A stretch of DNA of 52,534 nt from Vallicoccus soli. Lineage in GTDB: Bacteria > Actinomycetota > Actinomycetes > Motilibacterales > Motilibacteraceae. The notes beneath the pieces were generated by a model. The model ran no database searches and was not told the DNA's origin. It saw nothing but the letters and a program-made list of their open reading frames with translations. Shown in pieces: positions 41,921 through 50,501 of the stretch. The stretch spans positions 1-52,534 of the forward strand of contig NZ_QZEZ01000014.1 in NCBI RefSeq assembly GCF_003594885.1. The letters are read 5' to 3'. How positions within the stretch are numbered: the stretch's first letter is position 1; every line of letters begins with the position of its first letter. The position numbers and the translations under genes are program-made.

Positions 41921-42850
41921 TTAGCGACTTCCCGCTGGTGCCAGGTCCCGCACGATGGTGCTCGCTGCCCGTCGACCCTCGGGAACCGGGGCCAGCACGT
42001 ACACGTGGAAGGCACCCTTGGCCACTTCCAGCCGTACCGGGACCCCGGCAGCCTCCAGCCGGTCCCGCAGCTTCACGGCATCGGGGTGGAGGATGTCTCG
42101 GGTGCCGACGTAGATGGCGACCGGCGGCAGCCCCGCCAGGGGGCCGTTGAGCGGGCTGAGCCGGAAGTCGGTGGGGTCGTCGCCGCCGGACCACGCCTTC
42201 GCGACCTCTAGCAAGCCCACCCGGCTCAGCCAGGGGTCGCGGCGCTGCACCCGCAGGATGTCTGGGTTGGACAGCGTGAGGTCCAGCCATGGAGAGAGCA
42301 GGACGAGCTGGCGTGGCTGGGGCAGCCGCGCTGCCTGCAGGCTCTGGGCGAAGCCCAGCGCCAGGCCGGCCCCGGCGGAGTCACCGACGACGCTGACGCC
42401 CACGCCGTCCGAGCCCCCCGCGCGGGCTTCCGCGTCATCGCTGCCGAGGTCGCCCAGGAGGTCGCGGTACACGTCGATGAGCAGCGGATAGGCCTCGCGG
42501 TAGGTGTGTTGCGGTGCGAGCCCGTAGATCGGGACCTCGGCCCGCGCCCCGGCTTCTACCAGCCGGGCGATGAAGGACCAGTGCTGCGAGGTGATCTCGT
42601 TGATGTACGACCCGCCGTGTAGGTACAGCACCGCGTGCGTGAAGTCCCCACCGGGGGGAGCGACGGTGTAGCAGGTGAAGTCCCCGACGCGTCGCTCCGA
42701 GACGGCGTACCTCGAGGTGATCTCCTCCGGCGGCACGGAGGGTCCCTTGGGCCTAGCCATGCGCTGGCGAGCGCGCTCGGCCGTCGCCATCCTCGGCTTC
42801 CTGGTCGCCCGCAGCAGTAGCGCCAGGGTCTGCATCTGCCAGCTAGCCAT
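41921..42850 (-). CDS. alpha/beta hydrolase (HSL-type fold 3)
   Basis: A 309-aa hydrolase of the hormone-sensitive-lipase-like family: oxyanion motif YLHGGSY, nucleophile elbow VVGDSAGAGLALG (Ser in GDSAG), Asp in VGTRDILHPDAVKLRD, His in KGAFHVYV. It probably hydrolyses an ester or amide, substrate unknown. ATG 42850 has GGAAGGA 9 bases upstream. It is next to the XRE gene on the same strand and convergent with the MAB_1171c-like gene. Such hydrolases occur with ImmA/XRE/MAB_1171c sets. Confidence 0.82.
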   Translation of the reverse strand: MASWQMQTLALLLRATRKPRMATAERARQRMARPKGPSVPPEEITSRYAVSERRVGDFTCYTVAPPGGDFTHAVLYLHGGSYINEITSQHWSFIARLVEAGARAEVPIYGLAPQHTYREAYPLLIDVYRDLLGDLGSDDAEARAGGSDGVGVSVVGDSAGAGLALGFAQSLQAARLPQPRQLVLLSPWLDLTLSNPDILRVQRRDPWLSRVGLLEVAKAWSGGDDPTDFRLSPLNGPLAGLPPVAIYVGTRDILHPDAVKLRDRLEAAGVPVRLEVAKGAFHVYVLAPVPEGRRAASTIVRDLAPAGSR

Positions 42851-42934
42851 GGTCCCGGTCCTTCCGCTCACCGCCGGGGCGGCTCGTCTCGATGCCCGCG
42901 GCGAGAGGGGCGGAGCCGGGGCACTGGAAGGTTG

Positions 42935-43366
42935 TCACGGAGACGGGGGAGGCTCGTCGACACCCTCGATCTGACGGGTCCGGTCGACGAGCTCCTTGAT
43001 CATGTCGATCGCGCCCGGTGAAAGCTCCTTGGCCCGCAGGGCGATGTGACGGATCCCGGCGTCCCGCATGGCCTCGAGGAGCTCGAGCTGCGCGTCGATC
43101 TTCGCGGCAAGCTCGTCGTCGAAGAAGTAGGCAGGGCTGACCCCGAAGAACTGAGCGATGCCTTCGAGGTGCCGCTTCGTGGGGTTGTCCTTGACCCCGG
43201 TACGCAAGGCGTGCAGGTAGCTGGCCGAGACGGTGGGGCCGCCGTTGTCCTCGATCGCCTTGGAGACCTCGCGGTAACTGAACTCGTCCCGGCCACGCGG
43301 GTGCACCGTCCGGAAGAGCCGGTCGATCTTCCTGGCGAGCTCGCCTGGATCGTCGCTGTCGGCCAC
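42935..43366 (-). CDS. XRE-family transcriptional regulator
   Basis: A 143-aa protein with an HTH_3-type domain: FSYREVSKAIEDNGGPTVSA, SYLHALRTGVKDNPTKRHLE, GIAQFFGVSPAYFFDDELAA. A helical C-terminus follows (IDAQLELLEAMRDAGIRHIA, LSPGAIDMIKELVDRTRQIE), probably a dimer or protease-contact part. It is a natural target for the ImmA-like protease at 40073. It lies beside the 20-bp operator at 43520 and may repress the transfer operon. GTG 43366 with GAGAGG upstream. Confidence 0.82.
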   Translation of the reverse strand: MADSDDPGELARKIDRLFRTVHPRGRDEFSYREVSKAIEDNGGPTVSASYLHALRTGVKDNPTKRHLEGIAQFFGVSPAYFFDDELAAKIDAQLELLEAMRDAGIRHIALRAKELSPGAIDMIKELVDRTRQIEGVDEPPPSP

Positions 43367-43519
43367 CGTCCACCTCTCCCCGGAAGCCGGACTCTAGCGG
43401 CACGCGTCCTGGGCGGCGTGGCAACCCGCCTCGCTCACCCCGCTCTCAACCTCTCGTCGCGGAGGCTCAGCGCCAGGGCTGCCCGCCACGGAACGGCCCA
43501 AGTTGCTAGCGCTCAGTTA

Positions 43520-43539
43520 CTGTCCTCTGGTGAGGACAG
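43520..43539. promoter_or_regulatory. 20-bp operator upstream of the transfer operon
   Basis: CTGTCCTC-tggt-GAGGACAG, perfect 8-bp arms. It lies 71 bases upstream of the first transfer gene (43610) and downstream of the XRE gene start. The TGTCCTC core recurs at 39888-39937. Confidence 0.7.
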
Positions 43540-43609
43540 GAGTTAGGGTGATGTCCTCCGCTCGCCCAGAGCCCTCGTTCGCCGAGGCAGCTACCAGGAG
43601 GTCGACCGC

Positions 43610-44347
43610 ATGTCACAGCCGCGGCCCGACTCGAGGCAGCCGACGAGCCTTGCGCGTCCTGCTACCAGTCCGTGGATTCGCGACCGTTGCGCGTCGGGCC
43701 GACTCGTCGCGGACACCAGCCGCGGCGCGTCACTACCTGCGGCTTCAGGTCCCTTGGCGCCGCAGCCCCATGTCCCGACGCCGGACACCATCCATCAGCT
43801 CCCTCGCCATCCGACGCGGGAGACAGCGGCACCCTGGTGGCTCGGAGTGCACGGAGGCGCCGGTGAGACGACACTCGCGCGGCTGCTGCCCGGCTCCGCC
43901 GCCGCCGGACACGCGTGGCCGCAACCCGCGCCAGGTCTCGATGCTGCGGCTGACGCCGAACTGGCGGGTGCCGCGGCGCGCGGTGCTGCAGCACCAGCGC
44001 CGATGCCCGTGGTGCTCGTCGCGCGCAGCCACTGGACCGGCCTGCGAGCCGCTCAACTCGCCGCTACCGACTGGGCTTCCGGACAAGTCAGCGGCGTCGA
44101 CCTCCTCGGGCTCGCAATCCTCGCGGACGCGCCCGGCAAGCGACCGCGGGCGCTCAAAGACCTCGTAGCCCTCGTCGCCGGCGCGGTGCCTCGCACCTGG
44201 CACCTGCCCTGGGTCGAGACCTGGCGCATCGCCGAGGGGACCAGCGAGGCGGCTGCACCGAAAGAGGTCCGTCGCCTGCTCACGGACGTTCGGACGCTCC
44301 TTACCGCCACACCCAACGCGCTCATGGCGCAGGACCGAAAGAGGTAG
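43610..44347 (+). CDS. DUF6668-like protein, first gene of transfer operon
   Basis: A 245-aa protein. A Pro/Arg-rich N-terminus of about 75 residues precedes a P-loop-like WWLGVHGGAGETTLARLLPG and an alpha/beta domain (MPVVLVARSHWTGLRAAQLA, VDLLGLAILADAPGKRPRAL, RTWHLPWVETWRIAEGT). The GxxGAGETT text is a degenerate Walker A related to ParA-like ATPases, but without the Lys before TT; DUF6668 proteins show this. ATG 43610 has GGAGG 8 bases upstream. It is the first gene after the operator. Confidence 0.75.
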   Translation: MSQPRPDSRQPTSLARPATSPWIRDRCASGRLVADTSRGASLPAASGPLAPQPHVPTPDTIHQLPRHPTRETAAPWWLGVHGGAGETTLARLLPGSAAAGHAWPQPAPGLDAAADAELAGAAARGAAAPAPMPVVLVARSHWTGLRAAQLAATDWASGQVSGVDLLGLAILADAPGKRPRALKDLVALVAGAVPRTWHLPWVETWRIAEGTSEAAAPKEVRRLLTDVRTLLTATPNALMAQDRKR

Positions 44348-44351
44348 GAAC

Positions 44352-44636
44352 GTGATCTCTGCTCAGTTCCCACACGCGCCGATGCTCATCGCCGGCGTCC
44401 CCGACCCGGGCACCGGTGTCGCCCCTCCGGGGTCGGAGGGCTTCCTGACGATCCTGCAGTGGGCAGCGAACATCGGTCTGGGCCTCGGCGTCCTCGGCGT
44501 CATCGTGGCCGGCGCCATGATGGCCGTCGCCTCCCGCCGAGGCGAGGGCCAGGAGCACGGCTCCCGTCTGATGTGGGTCCTCGCCGGTTGCATCGTCATC
44601 GGCTCCGCGTCGGGGCTTGTCACCGCGGTCGCCTGA
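44352..44636 (+). CDS. VirB2/pilin-like small membrane protein
   Basis: A 94-aa protein with two hydrophobic segments (ILQWAANIGLGLGVLGVIVA, GAMMAVASRRGEG, then RLMWVLAGCIVIGSASGLVT). Size, short polar loop and position in front of VirB8-, VirB6- and VirB4-like genes fit a VirB2/TrbC-type pilin or channel subunit of Gram-positive transfer systems. GTG 44352, 4 bases after the previous stop, with AGGAAC upstream. Confidence 0.68.
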   Translation: MISAQFPHAPMLIAGVPDPGTGVAPPGSEGFLTILQWAANIGLGLGVLGVIVAGAMMAVASRRGEGQEHGSRLMWVLAGCIVIGSASGLVTAVA

Positions 44637-44682
44637 CCGCATCCCATCAGCACCTACCTAGCCAGCGGGGAGGCAGTCCCAC

Positions 44683-45429
44683 ATGAGCGACAGCACCGTG
44701 GACACGGAGGAGCGCCGAAGCCCCTGGACGAAGCGGGGCTACATCGCCTCCGCAGTGGTCGTCGCGCTGATCGCGGTGCTCGCGGTGGTCCTTCTCCTGA
44801 CGCGCCCCTCCAAAGAAGACACGGCCGCGCCGCCTCCCGCCACGACGTCGACGCCGTCCGATTCGACGACGCCCACCGCTGACGACGCCGACGCCAGCGT
44901 GTGCGGGTTGCCTGCGGGCGCTCAGGACGTCCCCACGTCGCCGCCCCCAGGCACGGCGTGGGAACTCGTGGGAGGCGTGGCTACGCCTACCGCACCTGAG
45001 ATTCACGGTCCCGGAAACGTGAACGCTGGCCTGCGCAGCTGCTTCGCAGAGTCGCCGGTCGGCGCGCTCTACGCCGCAGTCAACTTCGTCGCTTCGGCCA
45101 GCGACCCCGAGCTTCGGGCCCAGGCCGTCAGCGAGCTCACTGCGCCCGGAGAGGGCCGGGACCGCGCCGTCGCCCAGGTGCAAGGCCCGCAGCCCTCGTC
45201 GGGCAACCGGATCCAGCTGGTCGGCTTCACCTTCCTCAACTACAGCCAGGACGCGACCACCATCGACTTGGCGTTCCGGAGCGGCAACGGGGGCCTGGCG
45301 CACCTGCCCCTCTCGCTGCAGTGGGTCGAGGGCGACTGGAAGGTGGACCTGCCGGCCAGCGGCGAAGTCTTTCCGGGGATCGGGCCGATCCCGGACCTGA
45401 CCGGCTACGTCCCGTGGGGCGGCGCCTGA
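44683..45429 (+). CDS. VirB8-like transfer protein
   Basis: A 248-aa protein with one membrane segment (YIASAVVVALIAVLAVVLLL, about residues 20-40), a Thr/Pro linker and an extracellular domain (NVNAGLRSCFAESPVGALYA, VNFVASASDPELRAQAVSEL, LVGFTFLNYSQDATTIDLAF, LSLQWVEGDWKVDLPASGEV). This is the VirB8/TcpC-like NTF2 arrangement seen in actinobacterial transfer operons. ATG 44683 with GGGAGG 8 bases upstream. Its stop overlaps the next start (TGATG). Confidence 0.75.
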   Translation: MSDSTVDTEERRSPWTKRGYIASAVVVALIAVLAVVLLLTRPSKEDTAAPPPATTSTPSDSTTPTADDADASVCGLPAGAQDVPTSPPPGTAWELVGGVATPTAPEIHGPGNVNAGLRSCFAESPVGALYAAVNFVASASDPELRAQAVSELTAPGEGRDRAVAQVQGPQPSSGNRIQLVGFTFLNYSQDATTIDLAFRSGNGGLAHLPLSLQWVEGDWKVDLPASGEVFPGIGPIPDLTGYVPWGGA

Positions 45430-46904
45430 TGCTGCCCGATTGCGGTCTCGATCCCACCTGCTACATCGGCGACGCCGCGGCGAGCGTGGTGGGCGACGCG
45501 ATCCAGAACATGGCTGACGCGGTCCTTGAGGGCGTAGGTACGGCGCTGGCGTCGCTGGGGTCGGTGTGGGTGAACGTCGGGACGCCGAACCTGACGACGT
45601 TGACGGGGGGTTCTCGGCCGACGGATGCGGTGGCGTTCCTGCAGGAGTCGCTGTGGTGGTACATGGCCGCGGCCGCGGTGCTGGCCGTGGTCGTGGGTGG
45701 GGCGCGGATGGCGTGGGAGCAGCGCGGCTCGGCGGGGCGCGAGCTGGTCAAGGGGCTGATGACGCTGAGCGTGGTGTCCGGCGCCGGGCTGACCGGTATC
45801 GCCCTGGCGGTCACGGCGGCGGACGGGTTCTCCACCTGGATCCTGGAGCGGTCGACGACCGGCACCGACTTCGGTTCGAACATCGTGGCGATGATCGGGC
45901 TGAGCGCCGCGGCCGCGCCGACGCTGGGGCCGCTGATCGTGATCATCCTGGGGTTGGTCGCGATCGTGGCCTCGTTCGTGCAGGTCATGCTGATGGTGGT
46001 GCGCGGCGGGATGCTGGTGATCCTGGCCGGCGTCTTCCCGCTCTCGGCGTCGTTCACCTCGACCGAGATGGGCCGGGCCTGGTTCAAGCGGTGCCTGGGG
46101 TGGCTGCTGGCGTTCATCCTCTACAAGCCCGCGGCCGCGGTGGTGTACGCGACCGCGTTCCGGCTCACCGGCTCGGACGTGTTCGGCGACGACGGGCTGA
46201 CCAACGTGCTGACCGGCGTGGTGCTGATGATCCTGGCGCTGGTGGCGCTGCCGGCGCTGATGCGGTTCGTGACGCCGATGGTGGCCGCGACCGCCGGCGG
46301 CAGCGCCGGCGCGGTCGTCGCGGCCGGCGCGATGGCCGCGATGCCCACCGGCGCACTGCCGATCGGCGCCCGCTCGAGCAGCGGTGCTGGTGGCGGTGCA
46401 GGTTCGGGGGGCGGGTCGGTCCCGCGGCAGAGCGGCGGACCCGGCGGCTCGGGCCCGTCCGGGCCGTCCGGGTCAGCTGGTTCGGGTGGGCCCTCGGGCG
46501 CCGACAGCTCGACCGGCACCGGCTCGGGTTCTGCCCGCGGTGCGGGCCGCACCAGCCCGTCCGGGTCCTCGAGCACCCCGTCCGGCAGCGCGCCCAGCAC
46601 CGCTGTAGCCAGCGCCTCGGGCTCTGGGGCCGGCGCCACAGCCGGCGGCGGGGGTGCTGCCGGCGGCGCTGCTCCTGGTGGGGCTGCTGCCGGTGGGGTT
46701 GCTGCTGGTGGGGCTGCGGTGGCCGCGGGACCTGTCGGTGCGGCGGTGCTCGCTGCGGGCGCGGCGCGGGGAGTTGGGGGAGCCGGCCTGGCAGCGGCTC
46801 AGAGCGGCGTGGCGGTGGCGCGGGCCGCCGCTGAGGACTCGACGGGGAACGCGACCGGAGCGGTGCGCTCGGTGGGGGAGGGGGGCCCGAGTGGCAGTCG
46901 TTGA
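45429..46904 (+). CDS. VirB6/TrbL-like polytopic transfer protein
   Basis: A 491-aa protein with about six membrane segments in the first 300 residues (LWWYMAAAAVLAVVVGGARM, AGLTGIALAVTAADGFS, LGPLIVIILGLVAIVASFVQ, MLMVVRGGMLVILAGVFPLS, VLTGVVLMILALVALPALM), then a Gly/Ser/Ala low-complexity tail of nearly 200 residues. This is typical of TrbL/VirB6-type inner-membrane channel proteins of Gram-positive systems. ATG 45429 overlaps the previous stop. Confidence 0.82.
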   Translation: MLPDCGLDPTCYIGDAAASVVGDAIQNMADAVLEGVGTALASLGSVWVNVGTPNLTTLTGGSRPTDAVAFLQESLWWYMAAAAVLAVVVGGARMAWEQRGSAGRELVKGLMTLSVVSGAGLTGIALAVTAADGFSTWILERSTTGTDFGSNIVAMIGLSAAAAPTLGPLIVIILGLVAIVASFVQVMLMVVRGGMLVILAGVFPLSASFTSTEMGRAWFKRCLGWLLAFILYKPAAAVVYATAFRLTGSDVFGDDGLTNVLTGVVLMILALVALPALMRFVTPMVAATAGGSAGAVVAAGAMAAMPTGALPIGARSSSGAGGGAGSGGGSVPRQSGGPGGSGPSGPSGSAGSGGPSGADSSTGTGSGSARGAGRTSPSGSSSTPSGSAPSTAVASASGSGAGATAGGGGAAGGAAPGGAAAGGVAAGGAAVAAGPVGAAVLAAGAARGVGGAGLAAAQSGVAVARAAAEDSTGNATGAVRSVGEGGPSGSR

Positions 46905-48429
46905 TCAGGTGGGGCAGAGGGCGGGAGGTCGGGTTCCGCGGACGTACGGGAACTGGCGTCGGCCGCAGACCGCGGGCCTGGGCGCGTTGGGGATGCTTGG
47001 CACGCTGATCCTGCTGGTGGGGATGGTCGTGGTGATCCTCACGATGATGGTCGTCGGCTGGGTGCAGGCCCTGGCCGTGGCCCTCGTGCTGCTGGGGTTC
47101 CTCGGGCTGTTGGTGTTCAAGGACCGGCACGGGCGTTCCGGGCTGGTCCGGATCGCCGGGCGGGTGGCGGCGTGGCGGGTGCGCTCGGCGGGGGCGCACC
47201 TGTACCGGTCGGGGCCGCTGTCCCGGGTGCCGTGGGGCACGTTCCAGCTGCCCGGCCTGCTGGCGGCGTCCCGGCTCAGTGAGTGGCGCGACTCGTACGG
47301 ACGCCCGTTCGCGCTGCTGCACGTGCCGGCGACGAACCACTACTCGGTCGTGCTCGCGACGGAGCCGGACGGGGCGGCGCTGGTCGACCCCGAGCAGGTC
47401 GACGCCTGGGTCGCCGCGTGGGGGGCCTGGCTGAACAGCCTGGGCAGCGAGCCCGGCCTGGTCGCGGCGGCGGTGACGGTGGAGTCCGCGCCGGACTCCG
47501 GTGCCCGGCTGCGCCGTGAGGTGGCGATGAACGCCGACCCGCAGGCGCCGGCGCTGGCCCAGGCGATGCTCCGCGAGGTCGTCGAGGTCTACCCGGAGGG
47601 CTCGGCCACCGTCCGCGCGTGGATCGCGCTGACGTTCACCGGCGCCAACCGCAGCACCGGGCGGCGCAAGGACGACCGGCAGATGGGCCTCGAGCTCGCC
47701 TCCCGGCTGCCGGGGCTGACCCACGCCCTGCACGCCACCGGCGCCGGCGCCGCGCGCCCGGCCTCGGCGCAGGAGCTGTGCGAGGCGGTGCGCATCGCCT
47801 ACGACCCGCCCGCCGCCCGGCTGATCGACGCCGCGCACGCCGCCGGCGAGACGACCGAGCTGGGCGAGCGGCTGCGCTGGGCCGACGCCGGGCCGGTGTT
47901 CGCCGAGGCGCACCGCGACTGCTACCTGCACGACGCGGCGGTGTCGGTGACCTGGACGATGACCGGCGCCCCCCGGGGCGTGGTGCAGTCCGGGGTCCTC
48001 GCGCAGCTGCTGGCGCCGCACCGCGAGCTGGACCGCAAGCGGGTCACCCTGCTGTACCGGCCGTTCGACCCGGCCCGCTCCGCGCGGATCGCCGAGCAGG
48101 ACAAGCGCAACGCCGAGTTCAAGACCACCGCCACCAACCGCCCCTCCGCCCGAGTCGTGGCGGAGCTGCGCTCCACCACCGCCACCGCCGAGGAGGAGGC
48201 CCGCGGGCACAACCTGATCAACTTCGGGCTGCTGGTCACCGCCACCGTCGCCGACGTCTACCGGCTGCCTGAGGCCACCGCCGCGGTCGACAACCTCTCG
48301 GCCACCGCCCGGCTGCAGCTGCGCCCCGCCTACGGCTCGCAGGACTCCGCGTTCGCCGCCGCCCTGCCCCTCGGGCTGGTCCTGCCCGCTCACTCCAAGG
48401 TGCCCGCCGAGATCAGGGAGTCGCTATGA
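46891..48429 (+). CDS. SCO6880-family transfer protein
   Basis: A 512-aa protein. Two membrane segments near the N-terminus (GMLGTLILLVGMVVVILTMM, GWVQALAVALVLLGFLGLLV) are followed by a large cytoplasmic domain (LSEWRDSYGRPFALLHVPAT, PEQVDAWVAAWGAWLNSLGS, RREVAMNADPQAPALAQAML, VSVTWTMTGAPRGVVQSGVL). The SCO6880 family resembles a fused VirB3/PrgI-like segment with the VirB4 N-terminal domain. It works with the next ATPase. GTG 46891 has GGGGGAGGGG upstream and overlaps the previous gene by 14 bases. Confidence 0.85.
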   Translation: MAVVDQVGQRAGGRVPRTYGNWRRPQTAGLGALGMLGTLILLVGMVVVILTMMVVGWVQALAVALVLLGFLGLLVFKDRHGRSGLVRIAGRVAAWRVRSAGAHLYRSGPLSRVPWGTFQLPGLLAASRLSEWRDSYGRPFALLHVPATNHYSVVLATEPDGAALVDPEQVDAWVAAWGAWLNSLGSEPGLVAAAVTVESAPDSGARLRREVAMNADPQAPALAQAMLREVVEVYPEGSATVRAWIALTFTGANRSTGRRKDDRQMGLELASRLPGLTHALHATGAGAARPASAQELCEAVRIAYDPPAARLIDAAHAAGETTELGERLRWADAGPVFAEAHRDCYLHDAAVSVTWTMTGAPRGVVQSGVLAQLLAPHRELDRKRVTLLYRPFDPARSARIAEQDKRNAEFKTTATNRPSARVVAELRSTTATAEEEARGHNLINFGLLVTATVADVYRLPEATAAVDNLSATARLQLRPAYGSQDSAFAAALPLGLVLPAHSKVPAEIRESL

Positions 48430-50501
48430 GGATGTGGGAAGGCGCAATCCAAGCCAGCAGCCACCCCCGCGACACCACCGTCATCAGCACGAGCACCAGC
48501 ACCACCGGAGGCGTTCCCGACCCCTCGCCAGCGCAGCAACTGGCCCGCCGCCTTAGCCGCCCCGTCGGCGGCGAGGACGACGCACGGGACGCCGCGCGGA
48601 ACGACGCCCGCGCAACTCGTCGGGTCCGCCGACGCGCGGGCTCTGATGCGGGCGGCATAAGCAACGCGACCTCGCGTCCGGCTCCGCGTCCGGCTCCGCG
48701 TCCGGGGCCTCGTGGGTGGCCGGGGCGGGGGCGCGGGAGCTCCCCGTACGTGCAGACCGTGGACGAGTGGCGCGGCACGACCGCGCAGGTGTGCGGGCTG
48801 TGGCCGTTCGCCGCCGGCACCGGCTCGCCGATGGTGGGGGTGCCGATCGGCACCACCCTCACGTCGGGGGCGACGCTGTGCTGCGACCCGATCTCCTGGT
48901 TCCAGCGCGCGAAGCTGATCTCCAACCCGTCCGCGTTCGTGCTCGGCAAGCCCGGCCTGGGCAAGTCCACGGTCGTGCGCCGCATGGCGCTCGGGCTGAT
49001 CGGCTACGGCGTGCAGCCCCTCGTGCTCGGCGACCTGCGCCCGGACTACGTCGAGCTGATCCGCGCCGTCGGCGGGCAGGTCATCACCCTCGGGCGGGGC
49101 CGCGGGCACCTCAACGTCCTCGACCCCGGCGAGGCCACCGCCGCCGCCCGCCGCCTGACCGGCACCGCCCGCCAGGCGGTGCTCGCCGACGCCCACGGTC
49201 GCCGGCACGCCATGGTCTCCTCGCTCATCACGATTACCCGCTCCGCGCCGCCGTCGGACCGGGAGGAGACGATCCTCGACCGCGCCCTGCGCGTCCTCGA
49301 CGCCCGCCACCCCTCGAGTTCCGGCGGCACCGGGGCACGGGGTGTGCCGGTGCTGGCGGACCTGCTGCGAGTGGTGCAGGAGGCGCCGGAGGACGTGCGT
49401 CAGGTCGCTTTGGACCGGGGCAGCCTGTCGCGGTACCAGGAGATCACCGAGGGCCTGGAGGCCACCCTGATGGGCCTGGTCGGCGGCGGCCGGTTCGGGA
49501 CGATCTTCTCCGAACCGACCAGCGTGCCGATGCGCCGCGACCGCCCCGTCGTCTTCGACGTCAGCAGCATCGACGACTCCGAGATGGACTTGCAGGCCGC
49601 GTTGCTGCTCGCGTGCTGGTCCGCCGGGTTCGGCGCGCTGAACATCGCCAACGTCCTCGCTGACGCGGGGCTGGAGCCGCGCCGGCACTACTTCGTCATC
49701 CTCGACGAGCTGTGGCGCGCGCTGCGCGCCGGGAAGGGCATCGTCGACCGGGTCGACGCCCTGACCCGGCTCAACCGCGGCCGCGGCGTCGGCATGGCGA
49801 TGATCACTCACACCATGAGCGACCTGCTCGCCCTCCCGACGGAGGCGGACCGGATGAAGGCCCGCGGGTTCGTCGAGCGCTCCGGCATGGTGATCTGTGG
49901 CGGGCTGCCCTCGGCGGAGATGCCGATGCTCAACTCCGCGGTGCCGTTCTCCCGCGCCGAGCAGGACCTGCTCGTCGGCTGGACCGCCCCACCAGCGTTC
50001 GACGCCGTCGCCGGGCAGGAGACCGACCCGCCCGGCCTCGGCAACTTCCTGGTCAAGGTCGGCGGCCGCCCCGGCATCCCCGTCCACGTCGCCCTCACTT
50101 CGGTAGAGCAGCACCTCAACGACACCAACCGCCTCTGGCACCAGGCCTCGCGCTCGGCACCGGTGAGCGAGTCCGGCGAGTCCGGCGAGTCCGGCGAGTC
50201 CGACGCCAGCGCCGAGGGCACGAGCGGTGGCGCGGCCAGCGAGCAGCACGTCAGGCAGGACCAGGCCCTGCACCCTCTGGCCGAGGTGATCGACGACGTC
50301 GCCCGTGAGGACGGTCTGCCCGACGTCAACTCCGAATCCGCTGCCGGTCTCACTGCCCAGCCGGAGCAGCAGGCGCGGCTCGTTGCCGACGTGCGCGACG
50401 CCCGCCGCCTTCGCGACGGCGCCGGCGGCGCCGGCGGCGCCGGCGGCGCGGGCAGCGCCGGCGGCGCGGGCAGCGCAGACAGCCGGGGGAGCAGGGCGTG
50501 A
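48426..50501 (+). CDS. VirB4/TraE-like conjugation ATPase
   Basis: A 691-aa protein. A disordered N-terminus of about 110 residues (DDARDAARNDARATRRVRRR, Pro/Arg repeats) is followed by an ATPase core: Walker A VLGKPGLGKSTVVRRMALGL (about residues 172-190), PVVFDVSSIDDSEMDLQAAL, Walker B HYFVILDELWRALRAGKG, MAMITHTMSDLLALPTEADR. It energises pilus and channel assembly. ATG 48426 overlaps the previous stop (ATGA). The C-terminus has GES repeats and a Gly/Ala repeat tail and ends in a GTGA overlap with the coupling gene. Confidence 0.88.
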   Translation: MRMWEGAIQASSHPRDTTVISTSTSTTGGVPDPSPAQQLARRLSRPVGGEDDARDAARNDARATRRVRRRAGSDAGGISNATSRPAPRPAPRPGPRGWPGRGRGSSPYVQTVDEWRGTTAQVCGLWPFAAGTGSPMVGVPIGTTLTSGATLCCDPISWFQRAKLISNPSAFVLGKPGLGKSTVVRRMALGLIGYGVQPLVLGDLRPDYVELIRAVGGQVITLGRGRGHLNVLDPGEATAAARRLTGTARQAVLADAHGRRHAMVSSLITITRSAPPSDREETILDRALRVLDARHPSSSGGTGARGVPVLADLLRVVQEAPEDVRQVALDRGSLSRYQEITEGLEATLMGLVGGGRFGTIFSEPTSVPMRRDRPVVFDVSSIDDSEMDLQAALLLACWSAGFGALNIANVLADAGLEPRRHYFVILDELWRALRAGKGIVDRVDALTRLNRGRGVGMAMITHTMSDLLALPTEADRMKARGFVERSGMVICGGLPSAEMPMLNSAVPFSRAEQDLLVGWTAPPAFDAVAGQETDPPGLGNFLVKVGGRPGIPVHVALTSVEQHLNDTNRLWHQASRSAPVSESGESGESGESDASAEGTSGGAASEQHVRQDQALHPLAEVIDDVAREDGLPDVNSESAAGLTAQPEQQARLVADVRDARRLRDGAGGAGGAGGAGSAGGAGSADSRGSRA

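Noticed and set aside
43551-43609. Short leader gene starting at ATG 43551 before the transfer operon
   Set aside because: The frame has shadow-like text and no domain; the better-supported start is ATG 43610 with its own GGAGG.
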